Position numbers and translations under genes: made by a program | NCBI GenBank assembly: GCA_016716405.1 | Contig: JADJWK010000001.1 | Span: 1,674,001 to 1,738,000, forward strand | Direction of reading: 5' to 3' | DNA length: 64,000 bases | DNA from: Candidatus Melainabacteria bacterium | GTDB taxonomy: Bacteria; Cyanobacteriota; Vampirovibrionia; Obscuribacterales; Obscuribacteraceae | In this document: piece after piece, positions 1 to 8,537 of the stretch | Layout of the letters: the number at the start of each line of letters is the position of its first letter | How positions within the stretch are numbered: position 1 is the stretch's first letter | Notes under the pieces: model-generated | The model's database searches: none | Seen by the model: only the letters and a program-made list of their open reading frames with translations | What the model was told of the DNA's origin: nothing

Positions 1-508
1 ATATCGCCGCGTCCAGATCCGGTTCGCCGTCCCGACCCAGAGCCTGCCATACAGGCTCGGTGAGCGCATCCGGACGGGATCGCTCCAGGGCGTCGGCCAG
101 GTAGACGACTTTCGAGATCGCGCACATGGAGGTGGAGCCCAGGGTGTGCTCGGCAATGGCGCTGAGGATGTCATGGTTGTCGATTCCGAACACTTCCCTT
201 ACCGTGAGCGCCGCCACCGGACCATGCAGGATGTGTGGGTTGTCCTTCTCCTGCTTCCCGATTTTGAGACCGAGACGTTTCGATTCGCTCAGGAGATCGT
301 CGTTCTTGATCTCTTTGCAGGCATCGTGCAGCAGGCAGGCGAGCCGGACCGGATACGGATCCATGCCGGCTCGGGTGCTGATCTGCTCGCCTACCAGCAC
401 GACCCCCTGAATGTGATCAAAGCGCTTCTGGCTGACTCGATCTTTCACCCATCGCTCCAGAACCTGATTCTCGAGGTGAGCGGGAATGCCCGGATAGAGC
501 TCAGTCAT
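1..508 (-). CDS. yqeK: HD-domain hydrolase YqeK (partial, runs off left edge)
   Basis: Reading leftward from an ATG at 508 the frame stays open to the window edge (about 169 codons). HD-superfamily metal ligands are visible: a His in KRFDHIQGV, the HD pair in LLHDACKE, and the His of HGPVAA, followed by the late AIAEHTLGS and VVYLADALE segments typical of YqeK. YqeK family enzymes are symmetrical diadenosine-tetraphosphate hydrolases (known for the family; activity not shown here). It overlaps the end of nadD by 8 bp, the common nadD-yqeK order, so the two are probably translationally coupled. The C-terminus is outside the window. Confidence 0.9.
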   Translation of the reverse strand, partial: MTELYPGIPAHLENQVLERWVKDRVSQKRFDHIQGVVLVGEQISTRAGMDPYPVRLACLLHDACKEIKNDDLLSESKRLGLKIGKQEKDNPHILHGPVAALTVREVFGIDNHDILSAIAEHTLGSTSMCAISKVVYLADALERSRPDALTEPVWQALGRDGEPDLDAAI

Positions 509-1163
509 CGGTGACCTCGGCGACCTGGAAATAGCCCTTTTTCTTGATCAGTTCGTTGACGGAGGGGGGCACCATATATAGCACTGTCTTGCCCTGGCTG
601 ATTCGCTCTCGGATATTGGAGCCCGAGATGGCGATTCCCGGGAAATCCACCGACTCGATCACAGCCTGCGGAAACTCGTCCGCGATCGAAACCGGCTCGA
701 CGCCGACTCTTATCAGAGGCTCGTCTTTCTCGTAGACATAACGAAGCCGTGGAACTATGAGGATACGGCAACGGGAGAGTAGCTCGTCGACCCGATGCCA
801 GTCTCTGAGCTGATGAAGATTGTCGCCGCCGAGGATCAGATTGATCCTGGCGTTTCCACTATATATAGTGTCGATCTCCTCGACGGTGTTGATCGTGTAG
901 GACGGACCATCTCTTCTCAGCTCCAGATCGGAAGCCTCGAAAGCGGTATTGCTTTTGATGGCAGCCTCCACCATCTCGTGCCTTGCCCATCCGTCCAGGA
1001 GCGCGTCCCGGCGATGGGGCGGGCAGGGGCTGGTGACGAAAATCACCTTCTCCAGGGCGAATTGATCCCGGGCACATTCGGCGATCAGAAGATGACCTAT
1101 ATGCACCGGATTGAAAGTGCCGCAGAATAATCCGATCTCCCGCTCAGTTTGTTTCTTTCTCAA
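501..1163 (-). CDS. nadD: Nicotinate-nucleotide adenylyltransferase NadD
   Basis: 220 aa. It adenylylates nicotinate mononucleotide to deamido-NAD in cytosolic NAD synthesis. The N-terminal nucleotidyltransferase signature GTFNPVHIGHLLIAE (about residues 15-29) and the C-terminal ISGSNIRERI (the ISSTxIR motif) are both present, and length fits the family. The start is a TTG preceded by GGAGG five bases upstream. It lies 10 bases after the alr stop and overlaps yqeK, giving an alr-nadD-yqeK operon. Confidence 0.95.
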   Translation of the reverse strand: MRKKQTEREIGLFCGTFNPVHIGHLLIAECARDQFALEKVIFVTSPCPPHRRDALLDGWARHEMVEAAIKSNTAFEASDLELRRDGPSYTINTVEEIDTIYSGNARINLILGGDNLHQLRDWHRVDELLSRCRILIVPRLRYVYEKDEPLIRVGVEPVSIADEFPQAVIESVDFPGIAISGSNIRERISQGKTVLYMVPPSVNELIKKKGYFQVAEVTDD

Positions 1164-1173
1164 CGGTCCTCCA

Positions 1174-2403
1174 CTAGTTTTTTGGCACTGGTTTGACGGC
1201 GCTGTTTTCCTGGCGATGCCCGGGCGGTCTCTGTCTTGTATATACTCTTGGCAGCCGGGCTCTCAAGCGGCATGCCAGCTCGTAGGTAATGGTGTCGAGA
1301 CGGCCGGACCAATCGGCAAGCCGCTCAGGCGCGGCGCCTATGAGGGTGATCACGTCCCCTTCCTCGGCTTCGGGAACATCGGTTATATCGAACATCATCT
1401 GATCCATGGATATCAATCCGACCTGCTCGATGGATTTTCCGAAAATGCTACCTCTCATATTATTGGATAGGCGGCGGTCGACGCCGTCGGCGTAACCGAT
1501 GGGAATCGAGGCCAGGCGCGAGGGGCGCTTTGCAGTCCATGTCCCGTTATAGCCGGCGGCCTCGCCTTCGGGCACCACGCCTATATGATTGATTCTTCCC
1601 CGCACCGACATGGCCGGTTTCAGGTCTGTGGAGGCCGACCTGGGCTCGAGCCCGTACAGATAGAGGCCGACCCTGACCATATCGAGGTGGAATTGAGGGA
1701 AAAGCCTGGTGGCTTCGCTGGATGACAGGTGCACCGGCACCCGCGGGTACAGGGCGCGCAATTTCTCGATCACCGGCTGGAAGCGCTGGAACTGCCGGGT
1801 GGTGGCCTCCTCGTCCGAGGCTCTGGCGAGATGCGAGAAGACCGAGGCGAGCTCCAGAGATTTTGCCGATTCCAGGTAGTCGAGCAAGTCGCCGGTGTCC
1901 TCAGGCTTGATGCCGAGACGGTGCATACCGGTGTCCACTTTTATATGTACCCGGGCTCCGGTGCCGGCTCTGGCGGCTGCTACCTCTATAGCTCTGGCCT
2001 GTCTGGTGGAGGCGATAGTGAGGTCGAGACGGTTGGCTATGGCGTTTTCCACGGCCCAGAATGGGGCCGGGCTCAATATAAGTATTCGAGATTCGATACC
2101 ACTTTCACGTAATTGTGTTCCTTCATCAACCGAGGCGACACCGAACCATTCGGCCCCGGCAGCCTGGAGGACTTCGGCCACCGCCGGTGCACCATGCCCG
2201 TATGCGTCGCTCTTAACAACCGCCATGAGGCTGCAATGCCTCTGCCCGCCGGCTATCCAGGACTTGATCAGGGCGGCGTTGTGCTCCACCGATCCCAGGT
2301 CGACTTCGACCCAGGCGTCTCTGAGATGCGATGAGAGGGAGTTCTGCCGAGATGAAACCATTAGGAATTTCTTGTCATACAGTGCATATAGTGGGCCTTT
2401 CAC
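1174..2403 (-). CDS. alr: Alanine racemase
   Basis: 409 aa from a GTG at 2403; an ATG at 2361 (395 aa) is an equally possible start, and neither has a clear ribosome-binding site. It is a PLP fold-type III racemase making D-alanine for peptidoglycan. The PLP lysine lies in AVVKSDAYGHGA (about residue 64), and the catalytic-Tyr region is GLISMDQMMFDIT in the C-terminal beta domain. HIKVDTGMHRLG is another family signature. First gene of the leftward operon with nadD and yqeK. It shares a 240-bp divergent intergenic region with the HU gene. Confidence 0.95.
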   Translation of the reverse strand: MKGPLYALYDKKFLMVSSRQNSLSSHLRDAWVEVDLGSVEHNAALIKSWIAGGQRHCSLMAVVKSDAYGHGAPAVAEVLQAAGAEWFGVASVDEGTQLRESGIESRILILSPAPFWAVENAIANRLDLTIASTRQARAIEVAAARAGTGARVHIKVDTGMHRLGIKPEDTGDLLDYLESAKSLELASVFSHLARASDEEATTRQFQRFQPVIEKLRALYPRVPVHLSSSEATRLFPQFHLDMVRVGLYLYGLEPRSASTDLKPAMSVRGRINHIGVVPEGEAAGYNGTWTAKRPSRLASIPIGYADGVDRRLSNNMRGSIFGKSIEQVGLISMDQMMFDITDVPEAEEGDVITLIGAAPERLADWSGRLDTITYELACRLRARLPRVYTRQRPPGHRQENSAVKPVPKN

Positions 2404-2643
2404 GCTAAACTTTATGCTAGCATTGCAACTCGTTTGGAATGCTGCCCTGCAAATGCAGGTCGCGCCTTAGATTCTGGTCTTGGCGTTCAACGGAAAAAGG
2501 AAGACGAAAAGAGATTATCTCTTGTCTGAAACTGAAATAGCTGTTTCGGAATTTTCTTCAATCTTTCTTGGAACCAGGTCCACAATTTGGAGTCCCATTG
2601 GTATCACTTTGGTTTACGTCTACAAATGTGGGGTGGAAGAGCC

Positions 2644-2925
2644 TTGAACAAAGCTGAATTGGTTGATATCGTCGCTAAAGACGCCGGAACAACAAAAAAA
2701 GACGCCGAGCAAGTAATCAACAAAATGATGGAAACCATCATCAAGTCGGTTGCTGGCGGTGAAAAGGTTACACTCGTCGGTTTCGGAACTTTCGAAGCCA
2801 GACAGCGCAAAGCGAGAACCGGCCGTAATCCTAAGACCAACGAGCCGTTGCATATTCCTGCCAAGCGCGTGCCCGGCTTCAGAGTCGGCAAGGAATTCAG
2901 TGAAGCTGTCAACAAGCGTAGATAA
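2644..2925 (+). CDS. HU-family DNA-binding protein (short form)
   Basis: 93 aa from a TTG at 2644, chosen because translation then begins MNKAEL, exactly as in the second HU gene at 56138, and GGAAG lies just upstream. A longer frame opens at 2587 but its N-terminal extension has no HU similarity. The nucleoid-protein signature VGFGTFEARQRKARTGRNPKT and the DNA-binding arm ending PAKRVPGFRVGKEF are intact. HU dimers bend DNA and organise the nucleoid. This copy lacks the basic tail of the other one. A weak promoter (TTGGTA, 17 bp, TACAAA at 2598-2626) is possible. Confidence 0.93.
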   Translation: MNKAELVDIVAKDAGTTKKDAEQVINKMMETIIKSVAGGEKVTLVGFGTFEARQRKARTGRNPKTNEPLHIPAKRVPGFRVGKEFSEAVNKRR

Positions 2926-2952
2926 CTACTCTTGAGCAGTTAAGGGGGACCT

Positions 2953-3936
2953 TTGGAGCTACCGAAGGTAGCAGTGACAGGATGCGGCAACTGGGGTAAA
3001 AACCTGGTTCGCAATTTTGCTCACCTGGGATCCCTGGCATGTGTGTGTGACTCTGACCTCCAGAAACTCGAGCGGATGAAGCAAGAGTATCGGGGGGTCA
3101 GGGTCACTACTAGCATCGAGGAGATGCTCGCCGACGAGGCTGTCACCGCCGTGGTGATCGCGACGCCCAGCGAGACTCATTTCGCCCTTGCCAAACAAGC
3201 GCTCCTCTCCGGCAAGCATGTCTATGTCGAGAAGCCGCTGGCCAGGGACGTGATGCAAGCCGAAGAGCTCGACGCTCTGGCTACCGAACGCAATCTCGTC
3301 CTCATGGTGGGACACCTCCTTCTCTATCACCCCGCGGTCAATTGCTTGAAAGAGCTCATCGCCTCCGGAGAGCTGGGGGACATCCTCTTCGTTCGCTCCG
3401 ATCGCATGAATTTCAACACTTCCAGGCACCACTGGAATGTGCTCTGGGACCTGGCTCCTCACGACCTGTCCATGATGAGCTACCTGCTCGACTGCGACGC
3501 TCCGGAAGTGACCAGGGTCGGCGGCTGGGATACCCAGGAGGACAGCCTCGTCGACGTGGCTTATCTGGACGTGGCGTTCCCGGTGGGCGACAAGATCATC
3601 GGAGGTCAGGTGCGCAACTCCTGGATCGATCCCCAGAAGATCGTGCGACTGACCGTTAACGGCACCAAGAAGACCGCGGTTCTCAATGATGCCCAGACCG
3701 ACGACAAGTTGCAGCTTCATTCCCAGACCGAGCTAGGCCGGATGATCGTGGAGTATCCGGATTATCCGGACCTGGAGCCGTTGTTTCTGGAATGCGAGCA
3801 TTTCTTGCATTGCATCAACAGCGGTCAGAGACCGCGTACCGATGCCAACAACGCTTATCATGTCGTCAAGATCCTGGCCGATGTGGAGCAGCGCCTGTCG
3901 GCAAGACCGTCTCTGAAAGCGGCTACTCTCAAATAG
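2953..3936 (+). CDS. Gfo/Idh/MocA-family oxidoreductase
   Basis: 327 aa from a TTG preceded by AAGGGGG. The N-terminal Rossmann fold carries the NAD(P) motif VAVTGCGNWGKN (residues 6-17), and the family's catalytic Lys sits in YVEKPLARD (about residue 94). The C-terminal half matches the GFO_IDH_MocA substrate domain. Such enzymes oxidise or reduce sugars, inositols and nucleotide-sugars; the substrate cannot be told from sequence. It follows the HU gene by 27 bases and precedes tRNA-Gly, with no sugar-pathway neighbours to guide a call. Confidence 0.85.
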   Translation: MELPKVAVTGCGNWGKNLVRNFAHLGSLACVCDSDLQKLERMKQEYRGVRVTTSIEEMLADEAVTAVVIATPSETHFALAKQALLSGKHVYVEKPLARDVMQAEELDALATERNLVLMVGHLLLYHPAVNCLKELIASGELGDILFVRSDRMNFNTSRHHWNVLWDLAPHDLSMMSYLLDCDAPEVTRVGGWDTQEDSLVDVAYLDVAFPVGDKIIGGQVRNSWIDPQKIVRLTVNGTKKTAVLNDAQTDDKLQLHSQTELGRMIVEYPDYPDLEPLFLECEHFLHCINSGQRPRTDANNAYHVVKILADVEQRLSARPSLKAATLK

Positions 3937-3957
3937 TTACTTTTGGTCAAGCAGCTC

Positions 3958-3987
3958 GAGACTATTTTGCTCCGGGTCATATATAAT
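3958..3987 (+). promoter_or_regulatory. Promoter of tRNA-Gly
   Basis: A perfect -10 hexamer TATAAT lies at 3982-3987, 17 bases before the tRNA 5' end. The -35 (GAGACT at 3958-3963, 18-bp spacer) is weak. Confidence 0.6.
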
Positions 3988-4004
3988 GAGTCCGAACCTG
4001 AGTT

Positions 4005-4079
<75 letters not shown>

Positions 4080-4091
4080 TTTTTTTCGAAG

Positions 4092-4115
4092 ACGGCCTGC
4101 GGGTCGTTTTTTTTT
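4092..4115 (+). terminator. Rho-independent terminator after tRNA-Gly
   Basis: Six-bp stem ACGGCC/GGTCGT (one G-T pair) with loop TGCG, followed immediately by eight further T residues. Confidence 0.85.
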
Positions 4116-4206
4116 GATCTGATAACTAGGCTTCCGGATGGAGGGAAAGCCGTCTTATCGGGTAAAGCATTTAATAAGTAGTGGACTTCTCCTCTGGAGG
4201 CACGGG

Positions 4207-4725
4207 ATGAGCGACGAGAAGCAAGAAGGTGTCGAGTCCGGCGGTGAAACCGGCGATGTCGCCCCGGCGAAGGTTGATGACGCCGGCAAAGAGGCGGCTG
4301 CCAGGGACGCTGCCGCAGACGGCATTCTCAAACGCCGGAAAGTGCTTACGGCCTGTCTCGAGTCCCTGGACTATGTGCGCAATATCTCCCAGGACGAGGC
4401 CGTCAAAGTCAGAGACTCGGACCGGGCGACCAGTCTCACCCTTCTGATAATCGCTCTGCTCACCGTAGTGGCCATGCTGGTGGAGCCCCTGGCTCCGCAC
4501 CGGGTGCCGCTTCTTCTCGCCTGTGACGTGCTTATCGGTGTGACCATTTTTGCTTATCTGGGGCATCGTTTCGGGATTCTGACCACATTCTCGCCGAGGC
4601 AGGCGCTTCTGGCTTGGCAACTGATGCTGGGATCCACATTCTTCGGAATCTTCATTACCATTAATTTAGCGCTCCTGTTCGGCCTGGTGGTAGTAGCAGT
4701 CACACCGGCTGAAGCACCATTCTGA
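4207..4725 (+). CDS. Small membrane protein of unknown function
   Basis: 172 aa from ATG 4207, chosen because GGAGG sits eight bases upstream; an in-frame ATG at 4138 lacks this. The first 75 residues are acidic and Ala-rich with no recognisable domain. Three hydrophobic segments follow (SLTLLIIALLTVVAML, VPLLLACDVLIGVTIFAYL and a long C-terminal one from about residue 135). The large soluble N-terminus plus helical hairpin suggests an inner-membrane protein. No family was recognised. It lies downstream of the tRNA terminator and about 140 bases before tig. Confidence 0.75.
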   Translation: MSDEKQEGVESGGETGDVAPAKVDDAGKEAAARDAAADGILKRRKVLTACLESLDYVRNISQDEAVKVRDSDRATSLTLLIIALLTVVAMLVEPLAPHRVPLLLACDVLIGVTIFAYLGHRFGILTTFSPRQALLAWQLMLGSTFFGIFITINLALLFGLVVVAVTPAEAPF

Positions 4726-4818
4726 TTCGTTAAAACATTTGTGCCGGAGGGCGTCCGGCGGCGCTCTCGCCCTCGCCTGCGTGCTAAAATCCCGCTTTAT
4801 GCAAGCTTCAGCGCTGTT

Positions 4819-4845
4819 GTTCGCTGAGTTCGCTGAGTTCGCTCG
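4819..4845 (+). repeat. Three tandem 9-bp repeats upstream of tig
   Basis: GTTCGCTGA occurs at 4819-4827 and 4828-4836, followed by a third copy with two changes (GTTCGCTCG, 4837-4845), 20 bases before the tig start. It may be chance slippage in the leader or a regulator site; nothing else supports a function. Confidence 0.6.
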
Positions 4846-4864
4846 CTAATCTAAACTCAATAAT

Positions 4865-6322
4865 ATGGCGGTAATAGATACGATGAAGGTTGTCGTTGAC
4901 CGGGAAGGCAAGAATGTAGTGCGTGTGGGTCTGGAGCTCGAGGCCGAGCGGGCCAGCAGAGCTTATGAGGTGACCTGCCGCGAATTGAGCAATCAAGTGG
5001 AGATCCCTGGTTTTCGCAAAGGCAAGGCTCCCAGAAATATCATCGAGAAGCGTTTCGGTCGTGATGCCATCAAGCAGGAAGCCCTGGAAAGGCTGCTTCC
5101 GGAGCTGCTCCACCAGGTGATCACCGACGAAAACCTCGATATAATCACCCGTCCCGAGATTGTCGAGTGCAAGTTCGAGCTGGGCGAGCCCCTCAAGCTC
5201 GCTGCCAAATTCGAGGTGCGTCCCGAGGTCAAGCTCGGCGACTACAAGAATCTCAAGGTAGACGTTCCTGAGGCCGTTCTTCCGGAAGGCGCTCTTGATA
5301 ACGCTCTCAGCAATATCGCCGCCCAGCGAGCCTCCATGAAAGCTATCGACGACCGTGAAGTGGTCATGGGCGATCATGTTCTGCTCGATTTCGAGTGTTA
5401 TGTAGATGACAAACTTGTGGAAGGCGGCAAAGCCGAAGGCCTTACCCTGGAAGTGAAGGAAGGCGCTTTCGTGCCGGGCTTCTGCGAGCAGCTCGTGGGC
5501 AAGAAGCCCAAGGAAGAAGTCGAAGTCTCGGTGACCTTCCCGGATGAGTACCGCAACCCGAGCCTTGCCGGCAAGCCTGCCAGGTTCAAGGTGGAGATCA
5601 AAGAGCTGCGCCAGAAGGTTGTGCCCGAGATCAACGATGAGTTCGCCAAAGAGCTCGATCACGAGACTCTCGATGATCTCAAGAAAGCCATCCAGGAGCG
5701 TATGGCCGAAGAGATAACCATGGAGAACGAGGCCCGCTGCCAGCGCAAAGTCGTGGAAGCGGTGGTCGAGCAAGCCGAGCTCGATATTCCGGAGACCATG
5801 ATCGAGCGCGAGCACGAGCTTCTCATGCACCAGATCCGCGAGATCGTCGAAGCCAACGGCCAGTCCTGGGACGAGTATCAGTCAATGGAAGAGTTCAAGC
5901 AACTCGATGAGCTCAAGAAGAAAGAGGCCAACCAGCGAGTGCTTCATTCTCTGGTCCTTGGCGCCGTGGTGAAAGCCGAGAGCATGAATGTGACCATCGA
6001 AGAAGTCTCGCCTTATGTCTTCGACTATGCCGCTCGCAATCAGGTCCCTGAAGACAGGCTCAGAGAACTATTCGACGATGAGATGTTCATGAGGCAGGTA
6101 TCCGAGGAGGTCCTCACCAGCAAGGTCGTGGACTACCTGGTCAAGGGCGCGCAGATCAACTATGTGGAAGATTCCGGCCAGCACGATCACGTGCACGGCG
6201 AAGGCTGCGACCACGAGCATGGACATGATCATGAAGATGAACACGAGCACAAAGAAGCTCCCAAGAAGAAAACCAAGAAGGCAGCCAAGCCCGAGGAAAA
6301 AGCAGAAAAATCCAAAAAGTAG
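4865..6322 (+). CDS. tig: Trigger factor with His-rich and Lys-rich tail
   Basis: 485 aa. Ribosome-associated chaperone and peptidyl-prolyl isomerase. The ribosome-docking signature GFRKGKAPRNII (about residues 50-61) is intact. The FKBP-like PPIase domain follows around residues 155-250, and then the helical SurA-like chaperone domain. After the usual end the protein adds residues 440-462 with nine His and one Cys (HDHVHGEGCDHEHGHDH...), then a Lys/Ala/Glu tail to 485. Such a metal-binding tail recalls SlyD, not typical trigger factor. No strong ribosome-binding site is seen before ATG 4865. First gene of the tig-clpP-clpX-lon block. Confidence 0.95.
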   Translation: MAVIDTMKVVVDREGKNVVRVGLELEAERASRAYEVTCRELSNQVEIPGFRKGKAPRNIIEKRFGRDAIKQEALERLLPELLHQVITDENLDIITRPEIVECKFELGEPLKLAAKFEVRPEVKLGDYKNLKVDVPEAVLPEGALDNALSNIAAQRASMKAIDDREVVMGDHVLLDFECYVDDKLVEGGKAEGLTLEVKEGAFVPGFCEQLVGKKPKEEVEVSVTFPDEYRNPSLAGKPARFKVEIKELRQKVVPEINDEFAKELDHETLDDLKKAIQERMAEEITMENEARCQRKVVEAVVEQAELDIPETMIEREHELLMHQIREIVEANGQSWDEYQSMEEFKQLDELKKKEANQRVLHSLVLGAVVKAESMNVTIEEVSPYVFDYAARNQVPEDRLRELFDDEMFMRQVSEEVLTSKVVDYLVKGAQINYVEDSGQHDHVHGEGCDHEHGHDHEDEHEHKEAPKKKTKKAAKPEEKAEKSKK

Positions 6323-6380
6323 GATAATCCAGCTAGAATTAAGTCGTTCGGCGAGTTACAAGCAATAAAGGAACACCAAA

Positions 6381-7055
6381 ATGGAACGCGATCGTTTGAT
6401 GTCAGCCCTCGATCTCTACAGTATCAGCCCCCTGGCAAGCCCCATGGGACATTACGCCCCCACGGTTATCGAGACTACATCCAGAGGCGAGCGGGCGTTC
6501 GATATCTTCTCGAGACTGCTTCGCGAGCGGATCGTATTTCTGGGTACCGCCATCGATGACATGGTGGCGAATATAATCGTGGCTCAGCTCCTTCTTCTCG
6601 AAGGCGAAGATCCGGAAAAGGACATTCGTCTCTATATCAATTCTCCCGGCGGCTCGGTCACTGCCGGTCTGGCCATCTATGACACGATCAAGCACATCCG
6701 CTCGGATGTCTGCACGATCTGTCTGGGCCAGGCTGCCAGCATGGGCGCTTTCCTCCTCTCCGCTGGCACGAAGGGCAAGCGTATGGCTCTGCCTCATTCG
6801 CGGGTTCTCATCCACCAGCCCCTGGGTGGAGCTCAAGGACAGGCAACGGATATCGAGATCCAGGCTAAAGAGATCCTGAGGATCAAGCGCCAGCTCAACG
6901 AGCTTTTTGCTTTACACACCGGTCAATCTGTGAAAACTATCGAGAAAGATACCGACCGGGACAATATAATGACAGCCGAGGAAGCCAAGGAGTATGGGCT
7001 CGTAGACCAGGTCATCGAGAGGCTGGAAGAAGCGCCCAGCCTGTCAGCCGTCTAG
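6381..7055 (+). CDS. clpP: ATP-dependent Clp protease proteolytic subunit
   Basis: 224 aa, preceded by AAAGGAA. It is the serine peptidase of the ClpXP/ClpAP complexes. The catalytic triad is visible: Ser in GQAASMGAF, His in RVLIHQPLGG and Asp in DTDRDNIM. The oligomer-facing INSPGGSVTAG segment is intact. The short N-terminal leader MERDRLMSALDLYS may be processed. It sits 58 bases after tig and 132 bases before clpX, the common tig-clpP-clpX order. Confidence 0.97.
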   Translation: MERDRLMSALDLYSISPLASPMGHYAPTVIETTSRGERAFDIFSRLLRERIVFLGTAIDDMVANIIVAQLLLLEGEDPEKDIRLYINSPGGSVTAGLAIYDTIKHIRSDVCTICLGQAASMGAFLLSAGTKGKRMALPHSRVLIHQPLGGAQGQATDIEIQAKEILRIKRQLNELFALHTGQSVKTIEKDTDRDNIMTAEEAKEYGLVDQVIERLEEAPSLSAV

Positions 7056-7187
7056 GCTGCAGGCGGCGGTGAAAATAGTACGTGTCATACTGAAAATATT
7101 AGGTTAGGATAATAGATGCTGAGTTAACAGCCTGGCTCTATGGCCTCGATCAAATTCAACTCGACACACTAGATAGGGAAACCACTA

Positions 7188-8495
7188 ATGCCACCAAAAG
7201 GGTCTGACAATCGCCTCAAGTGCTCGTTCTGCGGTAAGAGTCAGGATCAGGTCAAGAAGCTCATCGCTGGACCGGGAGTATATATCTGTGACGAGTGCGT
7301 AGATCTCTGCAACGAGATCCTGGACGAAGAGCTTTTCGAGGGCGGTCCGGCTCAAACCTCGCCGCAGACCGAAAGCCCCGAGCCCCAGATCATGGAGATT
7401 CCCAAGCCCCACTCTATCAAGTCCCATCTGGATGAGCACATCGTCGGGCAGAATCAGGCCAAGAAGATCCTCTCGGTAGCGGTCTACAACCACTACAAGA
7501 GGATTACTCACAATGCCGAGCAGTCTGAGAAAGTAGAGATTCAAAAGGCGAATATCCTTCTGATCGGACCCACCGGTTGCGGTAAGACCCTGCTCGCCCA
7601 GACTCTGGCGAAATTCCTCGATGTGCCCTTCGCCGTGGCCGATGCCACGACTCTCACCGAAGCGGGTTATGTCGGAGAGGATGTCGAGAATATTCTCCTG
7701 CGCCTGTATCAGGCTGCCGACTACGATATCAAGCGGGCGGAGCGCGGCATCATTTATATAGACGAGATCGACAAAATCTCCAGAAAGTCCGAGAACACCA
7801 GTATCACCCGCGACGTCAGCGGCGAGGGCGTTCAACAGGCTCTCCTCAAGATGATCGAAGGAACGGTGGCCAATGTCCCGCCCCAGGGCGGGCGCAAGCA
7901 CCCGCACCAGGAGTTCATCCAGATCAACACCGGCAATATCCTGTTCATCTGCGGCGGCGCTTTCGTCGGTCTCGACAAGATTGTCGAGGCTCGTGTCTCC
8001 AGCAACCGCAGCATCGGTTTCGGCGTGGATCGCCCCCTCACCTCCTGGGAGCGCGAGCAGAAGATCAGCAAGATCCTTATGGAGACCTCTCCGGACGACC
8101 TGATCAAGTTCGGCCTGATCCCCGAATTCGTCGGCCGTATTCCGGTAATCGCCGTTCTCGAGGCTCTCGACGCCGAAGCTCTCGTGCGTATCCTGGTCGA
8201 GCCCAAGAATGCTCTCATCAAGCAATACAAGCAGCTCCTGGAGCTCGACAATGTCTCCTTGAGCTTCGATGACGAGGCGATCTCGGCCATCGCCGAGGAA
8301 GCTCTCAAGCGCAAGACCGGCGCCCGGGCTCTGCGTTCCATCGTCGAGGAGATCATGCTCGACATCATGTACGAAGTGCCTTCCAGAGACGACATCAAAG
8401 TCTGCGAGATCACCAAAGACCTCGTGGAAAAACGTTCGACGGCGGAGCTTCTCGAGATGCCCAAGCCGAAGATCAAGGGCGAGAAGGCCTCTTGA
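7188..8495 (+). CDS. clpX: ATP-dependent Clp protease ATPase subunit ClpX
   Basis: 435 aa. AAA+ unfoldase partner of ClpP. The N-terminal zinc domain has four Cys (CSFCGKSQ ... YICDECVDLC, residues 12-38). Walker A is GPTGCGKTLLAQ (about residue 127), Walker B is IIYIDEIDK, and the sensor-2 region is KTGARALRS. The ClpP-docking loop segment with IGFG (RSIGFGVD) is present. Length fits the family. Upstream lies the 132-bp gap from clpP; lon follows 42 bases later. Confidence 0.97.
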   Translation: MPPKGSDNRLKCSFCGKSQDQVKKLIAGPGVYICDECVDLCNEILDEELFEGGPAQTSPQTESPEPQIMEIPKPHSIKSHLDEHIVGQNQAKKILSVAVYNHYKRITHNAEQSEKVEIQKANILLIGPTGCGKTLLAQTLAKFLDVPFAVADATTLTEAGYVGEDVENILLRLYQAADYDIKRAERGIIYIDEIDKISRKSENTSITRDVSGEGVQQALLKMIEGTVANVPPQGGRKHPHQEFIQINTGNILFICGGAFVGLDKIVEARVSSNRSIGFGVDRPLTSWEREQKISKILMETSPDDLIKFGLIPEFVGRIPVIAVLEALDAEALVRILVEPKNALIKQYKQLLELDNVSLSFDDEAISAIAEEALKRKTGARALRSIVEEIMLDIMYEVPSRDDIKVCEITKDLVEKRSTAELLEMPKPKIKGEKAS

Positions 8496-8537
8496 TCGGG
8501 CATTGCCAGAAGCAAAATCAATAAGCAACTATAAGCG

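Noticed and set aside
2598..2626. TTGGTA-17-TACAAA as promoter of the first HU gene
   Set aside because: Both hexamers are poor matches and it would leave a leader of only about 11 bases; kept as a remark, not a feature.
4808..5830. 340-codon minus frame opposite tig
   Set aside because: Shadow of trigger factor; no ribosome-binding site or known domain.
7185..8528. 447-codon open frame opposite clpX
   Set aside because: Same codon-bias shadow; low-complexity Leu/Asp/Gly product with no motif.
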